11,712 nt of DNA from JBFGFG01 sp041627475 (GTDB lineage: Bacteria; Actinomycetota; Nitriliruptoria; Nitriliruptorales; Nitriliruptoraceae): the NCBI GenBank assembly GCA_041627475.1, contig JBFKQZ010000080.1:1-11712 (forward strand), written 5' to 3'. This document shows positions 1 to 6,255 of this stretch, piece after piece. A model generated the notes under the pieces. That model saw nothing but the letters and a program-made list of their open reading frames with translations. It was not told the DNA's origin and ran no database searches. Position 1 is the stretch's first letter. Each line of letters begins with the position of its first letter. The position numbers were made by a program, and so were the translations under genes.

Positions 1-49
1 CGCCGGCCCAGCGGGGCCCGCGGTCGTCGAAGCGGCGGTACGAGGTCAT
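1..49 (-). CDS. 5' end of an unrecognised gene (partial)
   Basis: This is the first part of a minus-strand reading frame that leaves the window at its left edge; only 16 residues are visible (MTSYRRFDDRGPRWAG). Every one of the 16 codons ends in G or C, which matches real genes in this window and argues against a chance start. The ATG overlaps the TGA that ends the upstream remnant frame (ATGA). No clear Shine-Dalgarno site precedes it, so translation could depend on coupling, or the true start could lie elsewhere. Nothing can be said about function from so short a piece. Confidence 0.45.
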   Translation of the reverse strand, partial: MTSYRRFDDRGPRWAG

Positions 50-330
50 GCCGACAACTGTGCCGAGGGGGTGTGACATGCCCCGGTCAGCGCCGGCTCA
101 GGAGTCCAGCAACTGTCGATGGCTCGCCGGACGCCGTGGGTGGCGACGGCCGTGTGGGCCTGTGTCACGGCGCGGCGGCGTCGGGGGTGCGCCGCCAGAT
201 CACCGAACACGCCGGAGAGTTCGAGGAACCGCGGCGGCTCGTCACGGGCGGCCACGGCAGCACGGAGGGCGTCGTCGAGCAGCGAGCCGGGTGCGAGGTC
301 GACGCGGCGGCCGTCGTCGTCGGTGCCGCC
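46..330 (-). pseudogene. C-terminal remnant of a mannitol dehydrogenase-like gene
   Basis: This open frame directly follows the FAD oxidoreductase gene. Its translation includes LLDDALRAAVAARDEPPRF, then SGVFGDLAAHP and a helix ending THGVRRAID. That order resembles the end of mannitol/fructuronate-type dehydrogenases (the C-terminal domain with a vFGdL motif and a final helix ending G-x-r-x-x-l). The Rossmann domain and catalytic lysine region are absent, because the preceding DNA codes for the flavoenzyme in another frame. The first in-frame start codon is a GTG at 253-255, in the middle of the similarity and without a ribosome binding site. Strong GC3 bias stops near position 115, after which codons look random, so the original end may have been the out-of-frame TGA at 98-100. 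The family call rests on remembered family patterns and is moderate. The alternative is a small intact gene of unknown function. Confidence 0.45.
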
Positions 331-352
331 CGGACAGCGGCACCATCCACGC

Positions 353-1474
353 TCACGCCGCTCCGTCCGTCCCCCCGTGGAGGAGGTCGAGGGCGGCCTC
401 GCGGGCGAGCAGGCCGCCGAGCACGTTGCCGTGGCCGGAGTAGGCCCCGACGACGTGGACGCGGTCGGCGATGCGCTCGTCCACCGGGAGCCGGTTCTCG
501 GTGAACGCCGCGCGGGCGGCCCAGCGGTGCGTCACCGGGACCGTCACACCGAGCCGCTGGAGCCATCCGTCGAGGTGTGCCTGCACCGCCTCGCTCGGCT
601 CGGGGGCCGCGTCCCACTCGGCGTCCCCACCCATGTCGCGACCGCCGCCGAGGAGGACCTCACCGGTGGGCCGCTGCTGGACGTAGTCGAGGCCGTACCT
701 GTGGTAGACCGGCCGGTCGAGCACGACCTCGTGGGTCGGTTCCGTGGCGAGCATCTGGAGCCGGGCGGTGCGGACGCGGTCGGCCACGGCCGGGACGAGC
801 CCCTCCAGTCCGCCGTCCACCGCCACGAGCACCGCACCGGCGGGCAGCGGCCGGGCCAGCCCCTCCACCTGCACCGCCCCCGGCTCGACGGCGGTGACCC
901 ACGCCGGCGCCACCAGCGTGGCCCCGGCCTCCAGCGCGGCGACCGCGAGCCGCCGGCACCGTGCGACCGGGTGGAACGTCCCGTCCCCGGGCACGAGCAG
1001 CCCGGTGCCGAGCGGGCCGTCGTACGGCGCCGCCGGGAGGTCGTCGGCCTGCAGCGCCGCGAGGTGGGCCGCGACGTCGCGCAGTTCGGCCTCGTCCACC
1101 GCGGTCCGCAGGCTGCCGACCCGGCGGAACGTGGGCTCGCGGTCACCGAGCCGGTCGAGCTCGGCGAGCGTGCGGTGGTACCACCCGACGGCGACGTCAC
1201 GTCCGAGGGCCGCGACCGCGTCGTGGTGGAACAGCGCGAGCCCTGCGAGGAGGAAGCCGCCGTTCGCACCTGCGGCTCCGGCGGCGATGCCCACCGCGTC
1301 GAGCACGACCACGTCCGCACCGAGCCGGGCAGCCGCGACCGCCGCCTCGAGCCCCGACGCCCCCATCCCGACCACGACGAGGTCCGGCGTGTGCTGGTCG
1401 GCGAGGACGTCCGGCGTCGCCACCGGCACCGGGTCCGGGACCATCTGCAGGTCGTGCCAGGCGGACGTGCTCAT
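353..1474 (-). CDS. FAD-dependent oxidoreductase, DAO family
   Basis: This 373-aa flavoenzyme belongs to the D-amino-acid-oxidase-like fold (sarcosine oxidase, glycine oxidase and gamma-glutamylputrescine oxidase relatives), which oxidises a C-N bond of an amine or amino acid with FAD. The dinucleotide-binding strand-turn-helix is at residues 32-60, with G36-x-G38-x-x-G41 and an acidic residue (D59) ending the second strand. The C-terminal FAD-contact segment, VHVVGAYSGHGN, lies near residues 338-349 and is typical of the family. There is no signal peptide or membrane segment, so it should be cytoplasmic. The ATG overlaps the cobT stop codon (ATGA), and GAGGAG inside the end of cobT serves as ribosome binding site, so the two are co-translated. 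The substrate cannot be read from the sequence; the coupling to cobT hints at, but does not prove, a role near cobalamin or flavin metabolism. Confidence 0.88.
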   Translation of the reverse strand: MSTSAWHDLQMVPDPVPVATPDVLADQHTPDLVVVGMGASGLEAAVAAARLGADVVVLDAVGIAAGAAGANGGFLLAGLALFHHDAVAALGRDVAVGWYHRTLAELDRLGDREPTFRRVGSLRTAVDEAELRDVAAHLAALQADDLPAAPYDGPLGTGLLVPGDGTFHPVARCRRLAVAALEAGATLVAPAWVTAVEPGAVQVEGLARPLPAGAVLVAVDGGLEGLVPAVADRVRTARLQMLATEPTHEVVLDRPVYHRYGLDYVQQRPTGEVLLGGGRDMGGDAEWDAAPEPSEAVQAHLDGWLQRLGVTVPVTHRWAARAAFTENRLPVDERIADRVHVVGAYSGHGNVLGGLLAREAALDLLHGGTDGAA

Positions 1475-2529
1475 GCGAAGCCGAGCTCCTCGAGCGTGGC
1501 CACGTCCCGCAGCAGTCGGCTCGCGGCCCGGACGATCGGGACGGCGAGCGCAGCCCCGGACCCCTCCCCCAGTCGCAGCTCCAGTTCCAGCAGCGGCGTG
1601 AGGCCGAGGTGCGCCAGGCCGCGGGAGGAACCGGGCTCCGTCGACCGGTGCCCCGCGACGAGGTGGTCGACGGCGGCGGGCGCGAGTCGTGCGGCGACAA
1701 GGGCCGCGGCGTCGGCGATCACGCCGTCGAGCAGCACCGGGACCCGGCGGGCCGCGCCGGCGAGCACCACCCCGACGAGGGCGGCGTGCTCGGCACCGCC
1801 GACGGCGGCGAGCAGTTCGAGACCGTCGGCATCGCGGTCGATCCGGTCCAGGACGGTCGCGACGACCGCCGTCTTGCGCGCGAGCGTCTCGTCGTCGATG
1901 CCCGTGCCGCGACCGGTCACCTCGTCGGCCCCGGCACCGGTGCAGGCGGCGACGAGGACGGCGGAGGTCGTCGTGTTGGCGATGCCGAGGTCGCCGGTCA
2001 CGAGCAGCTCGGCGCCGGTGTCGATGGCGCCGTCCGCTGCGGCGGCACCGGCCATCACCGCCCGCGCCGCCTCGTCGAGGGTCATCGCGTCCTCGACGGC
2101 GGCGTCGCGGGTGCCGGTCACGACGTGGGCGGGGGTGACGCCGCTCTCTGCCGCCAGTGGGGTGGCGATCCCGACGTCGAGCACCTCGACCCGCGCGCCC
2201 ACGGCGGCGGCGATCGCCGACACGCCCGCGCGACCGGCCGCGACGGTCGAGGCCATCACCGCCGTGACCTCCTGCGGCCACGGCGAGACCCCCTGCGCGT
2301 GGACCCCGTGGTCGCCCGCGCAGACGATCACGGCGGCGTCGTCGAAGCGGGGCGGCGGGAGCTGGCCGGTCGACGCGGCGAGCTGGACCGCCAGGCCACC
2401 GAGGTCCCCGAGCGCGCCGGGAGGGGTCGCCAGCGCGGCCACGCGGGCCAGCGCGGCAGCGCGCACGTCGGCGTCCGCACCGGTCACGCCAGCAGCGAGC
2501 TGGCGCACGGCATCGGCGGCGGCGGTCAT
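1471..2529 (-). CDS. cobT: Nicotinate-nucleotide--dimethylbenzimidazole phosphoribosyltransferase
   Basis: CobT transfers phosphoribose from nicotinate mononucleotide to 5,6-dimethylbenzimidazole, giving alpha-ribazole phosphate, the lower-ligand precursor of cobalamin. The 352-aa length matches the family. Signature segments appear in order: PPGALGDLGG (36-45), the AGDHGV substrate loop (71-76), GDLGIANTT (179-187), GRGTGIDD (206-213), GHRSTEPG (293-300) and RLGEGSG (319-325). Glu322 in the last corresponds to the catalytic base known in the Salmonella enzyme (E317). The ATG is preceded by GAGGAA at good spacing; upstream in-frame sequence is arginine-rich shadow sequence. The gene has its own candidate -10 element and overlaps the downstream FAD oxidoreductase. 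It should not be confused with the cobaltochelatase subunit that is also called CobT. Confidence 0.96.
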   Translation of the reverse strand: MTAAADAVRQLAAGVTGADADVRAAALARVAALATPPGALGDLGGLAVQLAASTGQLPPPRFDDAAVIVCAGDHGVHAQGVSPWPQEVTAVMASTVAAGRAGVSAIAAAVGARVEVLDVGIATPLAAESGVTPAHVVTGTRDAAVEDAMTLDEAARAVMAGAAAADGAIDTGAELLVTGDLGIANTTTSAVLVAACTGAGADEVTGRGTGIDDETLARKTAVVATVLDRIDRDADGLELLAAVGGAEHAALVGVVLAGAARRVPVLLDGVIADAAALVAARLAPAAVDHLVAGHRSTEPGSSRGLAHLGLTPLLELELRLGEGSGAALAVPIVRAASRLLRDVATLEELGFA

Positions 2530-2551
2530 GCAGGTTCCTCGGTCGACGACG

Positions 2552-2583
2552 GGTCCGACGCTACGGGAGCACCGGTCCGACGC
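2552..2583 (-). promoter_or_regulatory. Candidate cobT promoter with a 10-bp direct repeat
   Basis: On the minus strand TAGCGT (2563-2558) fits the actinobacterial TAnnnT -10 pattern and lies 28 bases before the cobT ATG. The plus-strand decamer GGTCCGACGC occurs twice, at 2552-2561 and 2574-2583, offset by 22 bp or about two helical turns. The proximal copy overlaps the -10 element, so the pair could be an operator. No good -35 hexamer was seen. No cobalamin riboswitch fits, since only 68 bases separate the flanking genes. Confidence 0.4.
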
Positions 2584-2597
2584 CGAACCGCGGTGGG

Positions 2598-4118
2598 CTA
2601 CGTCGCCGGGACGACCGCCGTCCCGACGAGGCCGGCGACCGCGGCGACGACCGCAGTCGGCGTCGGCGCGTCGGCGACGGCTGCCACCGCCACGCCGAGC
2701 TCGCGCAGCGTGGCAGCCGCGGACGGGCCGACCGCGACGACCGGGCCGTCGTGGTCGACGACGCTGGGCGCCAGCCGCGAGGCGGCCACGACGGCCACTG
2801 CCCCTGTCCCTACCACGGGCACACCGGCGGGCAGGGTGATGCTGGTCGCGACGCGGCGGACGTTGGCCCCGGTGCCGGCCAGGGCGTCCGCGATCCCGCC
2901 GTCGGCGGCGTCCGCTGCCAGCACGACTGCCCGCCCGGCGCCTGCCGGCGGGTCGGCACGCAGGGCCGCGGGGCCGTCCACGACGAGGTCGGGCAGCAGC
3001 CCGCGCTCCTCGAGCCGCGTGGCCGTCCGTCGCCCGCTCACCCACAGCGCCACGCCGGCCAGCGCCCGAAGGTCGCGACCAGCACGTCGCAGCGCGTCCG
3101 TCAGCGCGTCGACGGCACCGGTCGACGTCAGCACCACCGTGTCCAGCACGCCCTCGTCCAGATCGGCCGCGACCTCGTCCAGTGGCCCACGGGGCGCGGG
3201 CTCCTCACGCAGGACGGCCGGCTCGGTGACCGCCGCCCCGGCATGGCGCAGGGCGATCGCGATCCGTGACGGGTCCTCGGTCAGTCGCGGCAGCACGACC
3301 GCGGTCCCGTGGAGCGGGCGGCGGGCGCGGTCGACCGTCGGCACCCGGCCGGCGACGACGTCGCCGATGACCACGACGGCCGGGGTGGGCACGTCGGCGG
3401 CGTCGGCGGCGTCCACGATCGTCGCGAGCGTCCCCTCGGCGAGGACCTGGTCGCTCCAGCCGCCGCGCGCCACGACTGCCGCCGGCGTGTCGGGGGCGCG
3501 CCCGGCCGCGAGCAGCCGCTCGACGAGCCGCGGCAGGGTCCGGCGCCCCATCAGCACCACGAGCGTGCCGCCGAAACCCGCGAGCGCGTCGAGGTCGAGC
3601 TGCTCGTCCGGCTTGGTCGGGTCCTCGTGGCCGGTCACGATCGCGACGCCGGGCGCGACCCCGCGCAGCGTCACGGGGATGCCGGCGGCCGCCGGGACGG
3701 CGACCGCGGACGTCACGCCGGGCACCACCTCGACGGGGATGCCAGCCTCGGCGAGCGCAGCGGCCTCCTCGGCCCCGCGACCGAAGACGAACGGGTCACC
3801 GCCCTTGCACCGCACGACGGCACGACCGGAGCGCGCGGCGTCCCGGAGCAGCTCGTCGACGGCGTCACGCCCGATGTACGCCCCGCCCGCACGGCGCCCC
3901 ACGTCGACGAGCTGCGCGCCCGGACGTGCGAGCGCGAGCACCTCGTCGGGGACGAGCTTGTCGTGGGCGACGAGGTCGGCGGTCGACAGCAGGTGCGCTG
4001 CGCGCAACGTCAGCATCCCGGCGTCGCCGGGACCCACGCCGACCAGGTGCACGGTGCCGGGCGCGGCAGGTGGCCCGGCGGCGAGCGCGGCGGCGCGGGG
4101 ACGCGGGTCGTTCGTCAC
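2598..4118 (-). CDS. cobA-hemD: Uroporphyrinogen-III C-methyltransferase / uroporphyrinogen-III synthase fusion
   Basis: This 506-aa bifunctional protein closes hydroxymethylbilane to uroporphyrinogen III (HemD part) and methylates it twice with S-adenosylmethionine to precorrin-2 (SUMT part), the branch point towards cobalamin, siroheme and heme. The SUMT domain covers about residues 22-262: VGVGPGDAGMLTLRA at 26-40, RCKGGDPFVFGRGAEE at 103-118, and VPGVTSAVAVPAAAGIPVT at 132-150. The HemD domain runs from about 270 to 503 and includes the TSTGAVDAL loop near residue 340; HemD sequences diverge strongly, so that half is called largely by position and known fusions. The start is GTG at 4116-4118 with GGAG about 8 bases upstream. 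No precorrin-2 dehydrogenase/ferrochelatase domain is attached, so that step must be encoded elsewhere. A separate -10 candidate precedes the gene. Confidence 0.93.
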   Translation of the reverse strand: MTNDPRPRAAALAAGPPAAPGTVHLVGVGPGDAGMLTLRAAHLLSTADLVAHDKLVPDEVLALARPGAQLVDVGRRAGGAYIGRDAVDELLRDAARSGRAVVRCKGGDPFVFGRGAEEAAALAEAGIPVEVVPGVTSAVAVPAAAGIPVTLRGVAPGVAIVTGHEDPTKPDEQLDLDALAGFGGTLVVLMGRRTLPRLVERLLAAGRAPDTPAAVVARGGWSDQVLAEGTLATIVDAADAADVPTPAVVVIGDVVAGRVPTVDRARRPLHGTAVVLPRLTEDPSRIAIALRHAGAAVTEPAVLREEPAPRGPLDEVAADLDEGVLDTVVLTSTGAVDALTDALRRAGRDLRALAGVALWVSGRRTATRLEERGLLPDLVVDGPAALRADPPAGAGRAVVLAADAADGGIADALAGTGANVRRVATSITLPAGVPVVGTGAVAVVAASRLAPSVVDHDGPVVAVGPSAAATLRELGVAVAAVADAPTPTAVVAAVAGLVGTAVVPAT

Positions 4119-4145
4119 GGCTGCTCCGGGTGGGCGTGCCGCGCG

Positions 4146-4151
4146 ACGCTA
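4146..4151 (-). promoter_or_regulatory. Candidate -10 element for cobA-hemD
   Basis: TAGCGT in the context CCGTAGCGTCG lies 27 bases before the GTG start. The same 11-base string (CCGTAGCGTCG), at nearly the same distance, stands before cobT, which suggests that the two genes share promoter type. No convincing -35 was seen. Confidence 0.4.
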
Positions 4152-4163
4152 CGGACGACGTGC

Positions 4164-4182
4164 GGCTGCCCCCGAGGCAGCC
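4164..4182 (-). terminator. Hairpin after the 163-aa gene
   Basis: GGCTGCC and GGCAGCC form a perfect 7-bp stem around a 5-base loop, about 20 bases after the stop codon of the 163-aa gene and just upstream of the cobA-hemD promoter candidate. There is no T tract, so it is a weak terminator call; it may instead be a regulatory dyad. Confidence 0.35.
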
Positions 4183-4201
4183 AGTGCGAACGTTGGGAAC
4201 G

Positions 4202-4693
4202 TCAGTTGAAGAGCAGCGGCAGCCCCTGCGCCGGCTCGGCGACGCCGACGATCGCACCGGCGACGCGACCCGCCGTCGCACCGAGGTCGAGCAGGTCGCA
4301 GATCTCGTGCGCATCGTGGTCGGGCCCGACCCCGAGGCCGGGGCCCACGCACAGCATCGTCCCGCGCAGCGCCAGCGCACGGTCGGTCCAGGCACGGTCG
4401 ACGCCGGCACGTGGCACCCGCAGCAGCGTCGTCTCCTGGTCGTCCTCCAGGCGCATCTCCTGCCGCTCCAGCGTGAGGCCGACGCGCACGCCCTTGGGCA
4501 GCTCGACGTCGTAGAACCGCGGCAGCTGCACGAGGCCGCGCTCGAGGAGTGTCCGGAAGAGCCCCTCGCGGAGCGCGGGCGGTGCGTCGTCGGCGTCCGC
4601 CGGCGGTTCGAGGTCGACCACCAGCAGCGGCAGGTCGCGCAGCAGCACGAAGCGTGCGGCGGCGCTGACGGCGTCGGCGGGGAGGGTGCTCAC
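4202..4693 (-). CDS. Unrecognised 163-aa protein
   Basis: I do not recognise this family. The protein is soluble-looking and mixed in composition, with no signal peptide, membrane span or metal-binding cysteine cluster. It opens with a helix-strand stretch (SAAARFVLLRDLPLLVVDLEP, residues 10-30), then a short acidic loop (DADDAP), a helix with FRTLLERGLVQLPRFY, a strand pair around VRVGLTLERQEMRLEDD, and a C-terminal part with the motif CVGPGLGVGPDHDAHE (115-130). The HDAHE tail could bind a metal, but that is speculation. Codon bias is strongly GC3, supporting a real gene. The GTG start is chosen because upstream codons reach into the divergent exonuclease gene and because TACCCT, a -10 candidate, lies 26 bases ahead of it; GAGG precedes it at loose spacing. 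Confidence 0.75.
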   Translation of the reverse strand: MSTLPADAVSAAARFVLLRDLPLLVVDLEPPADADDAPPALREGLFRTLLERGLVQLPRFYDVELPKGVRVGLTLERQEMRLEDDQETTLLRVPRAGVDRAWTDRALALRGTMLCVGPGLGVGPDHDAHEICDLLDLGATAGRVAGAIVGVAEPAQGLPLLFN

Positions 4694-4719
4694 GGGGGGC
4701 CTCGGGAGGTGGGGTGCCG

Positions 4720-4729
4720 AGGGTACGGT
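4720..4729. promoter_or_regulatory. Overlapping divergent -10 elements
   Basis: The plus strand reads AGGGTACGGT. On the plus strand TACGGT (4724-4729) lies 33 bases before the exonuclease GTG; on the minus strand TACCCT (4725-4720) lies 26 bases before the GTG of the 163-aa gene. Both match TAnnnT and they share the central TA step, so one site could fire in both directions. No clear -35 was found on either side. Confidence 0.4.
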
Positions 4730-4762
4730 CGGGCGGCAGGCACCAGCAGGTCGAGGGGCACC

Positions 4763-5737
4763 GTGGAGGACGACGTCACCACCGTGCTCGCGGTCGACGG
4801 CAACTCGCTCGCCCACCGGGCGTTCCACGCGTCGAACCCCGACGAGCGCGAGGGCGCGTGGATGGCCGACATGGTCGTGCGCATCATCGCCAGCGTGTGG
4901 TGGCACGGGCCGTTCGACGCCGTGGTGGTCGGCTTCGACCACGAGGTCAACGACCGCAAGCAGCTCGACCCGGGCTACAAGGCCGGCCGCGACGAGAAGG
5001 ACCCGGTCCTCGAGGAACAGCTGGCGGTCCTGCCGGAGCAGCTCGCGGAGGTCGGGTTCGAGGTCGTGTCCGTCGAGGGGCTCGAGGCCGACGACGTGCT
5101 GGCGTCCGTGGCGACCTCCGCCACCGAGCGGGGCTGGCGCACCACCCTGCTGAGCTCGGACCGCGACCTCACCGCGCAGGTCAACGACCACGTCACGCTG
5201 CTACGACCCCGCGGCACGATGGCCGACCTGGTGGTCACCGACCGCGAACAGGTCCGCGAGGAGTACGGCATCGAGCCCGAGCAGTACGTCGACTTCGCCG
5301 CGATGCGCGGCGACGCCTCGGACGGCCTGCGCGGTGTGCACGGCATCGGCCCCAAGATCGCTGCCCGCCTCCTGCGCGACCACGGCACCGTCGAGGAGCT
5401 GCTGCGCAACCTGCACCACCTCCACCCGCACCACGAGGCGAAGCTGCGTGCCGGCCGTGACGAGATCGACCGCAACCTGATGCTTATGACCCCGGTGACC
5501 ACGATCGACGTGGATCTCGACGCCGCGGTCGAGCGCGGCCTCGACGTCGACCAGGTCGAGGCGGCACTCGTCGCGCTGGACCTCGGGCGCGCCGCCGGGA
5601 CGATGCGGCGGATGATGACCGAGCCACCACCGCCGCCGCTGCCCCCGCCGCCGGACGACGTCCCGGAGGAGGTCGTCGTCCTCCGTGAGCGTCCGATCGA
5701 GCCGGCCATGGCCGGCGAGCAGGACTCGCTGTTCTGA
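4763..5737 (+). CDS. Stand-alone 5'-3' exonuclease (PolI N-terminal/FEN family)
   Basis: This 324-aa nuclease corresponds to the N-terminal 5'-nuclease domain of DNA polymerase I, here a separate gene as is common in actinobacteria. It removes 5' ends and flaps during repair or Okazaki-fragment processing. Metal-binding acidic motifs are visible: VDGN (11-14), EADD (108-111), SSDRD (131-135), and the helix-three-turn-helix segment GDASDGLRGVHGIGPK (183-198). The DNA-clamping segment PGYKAGR lies at 70-76. After the nuclease core the tail is unusual: a proline-rich linker (288-297), an acidic stretch, and a C-terminal QDSLF that resembles the bacterial beta-clamp-binding pentapeptide. The GTG start is supported by GAGGGG six bases upstream and by the start of family similarity (VLAVDGNSLAHRAF). 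It may be co-expressed with the repair glycosylase further downstream. Confidence 0.93.
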   Translation: MEDDVTTVLAVDGNSLAHRAFHASNPDEREGAWMADMVVRIIASVWWHGPFDAVVVGFDHEVNDRKQLDPGYKAGRDEKDPVLEEQLAVLPEQLAEVGFEVVSVEGLEADDVLASVATSATERGWRTTLLSSDRDLTAQVNDHVTLLRPRGTMADLVVTDREQVREEYGIEPEQYVDFAAMRGDASDGLRGVHGIGPKIAARLLRDHGTVEELLRNLHHLHPHHEAKLRAGRDEIDRNLMLMTPVTTIDVDLDAAVERGLDVDQVEAALVALDLGRAAGTMRRMMTEPPPPPLPPPPDDVPEEVVVLRERPIEPAMAGEQDSLF

Positions 5738-5781
5738 ACGCCCACTGAAGCCCGGGCACGGAACTCCTGCGGCCTGACGCG

Positions 5782-5794
5782 GTGTCGGGGACAC
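5782..5794. promoter_or_regulatory. GTGTC-N3-GACAC dyad before the DoxX-like gene
   Basis: A perfect 5-bp inverted repeat with spacer GGG sits in the gap between the exonuclease and the DoxX-like gene. The same arms with spacer CTC occur just before the aldo/keto reductase start. It may be an operator; no regulator is identified. Confidence 0.3.
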
Positions 5795-5821
5795 TCGTGG
5801 ATGGCGCACGGATGGGGAGCC

Positions 5822-6226
5822 ATGTTCTCGAACCGCACACTCTGGGTCCTCCAGGTCCTCCTGGGCGCCTACTTCATCATGATCGGGGTCCAGCACTTCA
5901 TCGTCCCCGAGGGGCTGCCCGACCAGATGGCGTGGATGTACGAGCTGTCCGACACGCTGCACCTGCTGTCGGGCACGGCCGAGATCCTCGGCGGGCTCGG
6001 CCTGATCCTGCCGGGACTGACCAAGATCCAGCCCCAGTTGACGACCTACGCCGCCGCAGGGCTCGTGCTCGTCATGGTCGGCGCCGCGGGCTGGCACATC
6101 ACGACGGGCACGAGCACCTCGTCGGTCGGCTTCAACGTCGTCCTGGCGGCGCTGTGCGCGTGGGTCGCCTACGGCCGGGCCGTCCGAACGCCGCTGGCGG
6201 GCAAGGCACCGGCCGCGGCGGCCTGA
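5822..6226 (+). CDS. DoxX-like small membrane protein
   Basis: This 134-aa protein has the four-helix layout of the DoxX family, with predicted membrane segments near residues 6-25, 47-65, 73-93 and 102-118. The first helix carries the LGAYFIMIGVQHF pattern, and a loop with PEGLPDQM follows. Family members are inner-membrane proteins, some linked to thiosulfate or quinone redox chemistry, but most have no assigned function; none can be claimed here. The tail is a short Ala/Pro-rich cytoplasmic stretch. Start choice is uncertain: ATG at 5822 gives the usual short N-terminus but its GGGGAG lies only 2 bases away, while the in-frame ATG at 5801 would add seven residues (MAHGWGA). The stop is 29 bases before the glycosylase gene, which has its own promoter candidate. 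Confidence 0.8.
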   Translation: MFSNRTLWVLQVLLGAYFIMIGVQHFIVPEGLPDQMAWMYELSDTLHLLSGTAEILGGLGLILPGLTKIQPQLTTYAAAGLVLVMVGAAGWHITTGTSTSSVGFNVVLAALCAWVAYGRAVRTPLAGKAPAAAA

Positions 6227-6243
6227 CCAGCCGCGGGGCGGCG

Positions 6244-6249
6244 TACGGT
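6244..6249 (+). promoter_or_regulatory. Candidate -10 of a leaderless transcript
   Basis: TACGGT, in the 9-mer GTACGGTCG shared with the exonuclease promoter candidate, ends 6 bases before the ATG of the glycosylase gene. That spacing places transcription start at or next to the ATG. No Shine-Dalgarno site is visible, as expected for leaderless translation, which is common in actinobacteria. Confidence 0.4.
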
Positions 6250-6255
6250 CGCCCC

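Noticed and set aside
2530..2597. A possible cobalamin riboswitch before cobT.
   Set aside because: The gap is only 68 bases, too short for the known B12 riboswitch, and no B12-box-like sequence was seen here or before cobA-hemD.
119..2839. A 906-codon open frame on the plus strand, antisense to the FAD oxidoreductase and cobT genes.
   Set aside because: The translation is dominated by Arg, Ala, Pro and Ser with no domain, and the minus strand carries clear enzymes with family motifs. Long antisense frames are expected at this GC content.
961..4209. A 1082-codon plus-strand open frame, antisense to cobT and cobA-hemD.
   Set aside because: The composition is low complexity, and it runs through two well-supported genes and their intergenic gaps without any recognisable motif.
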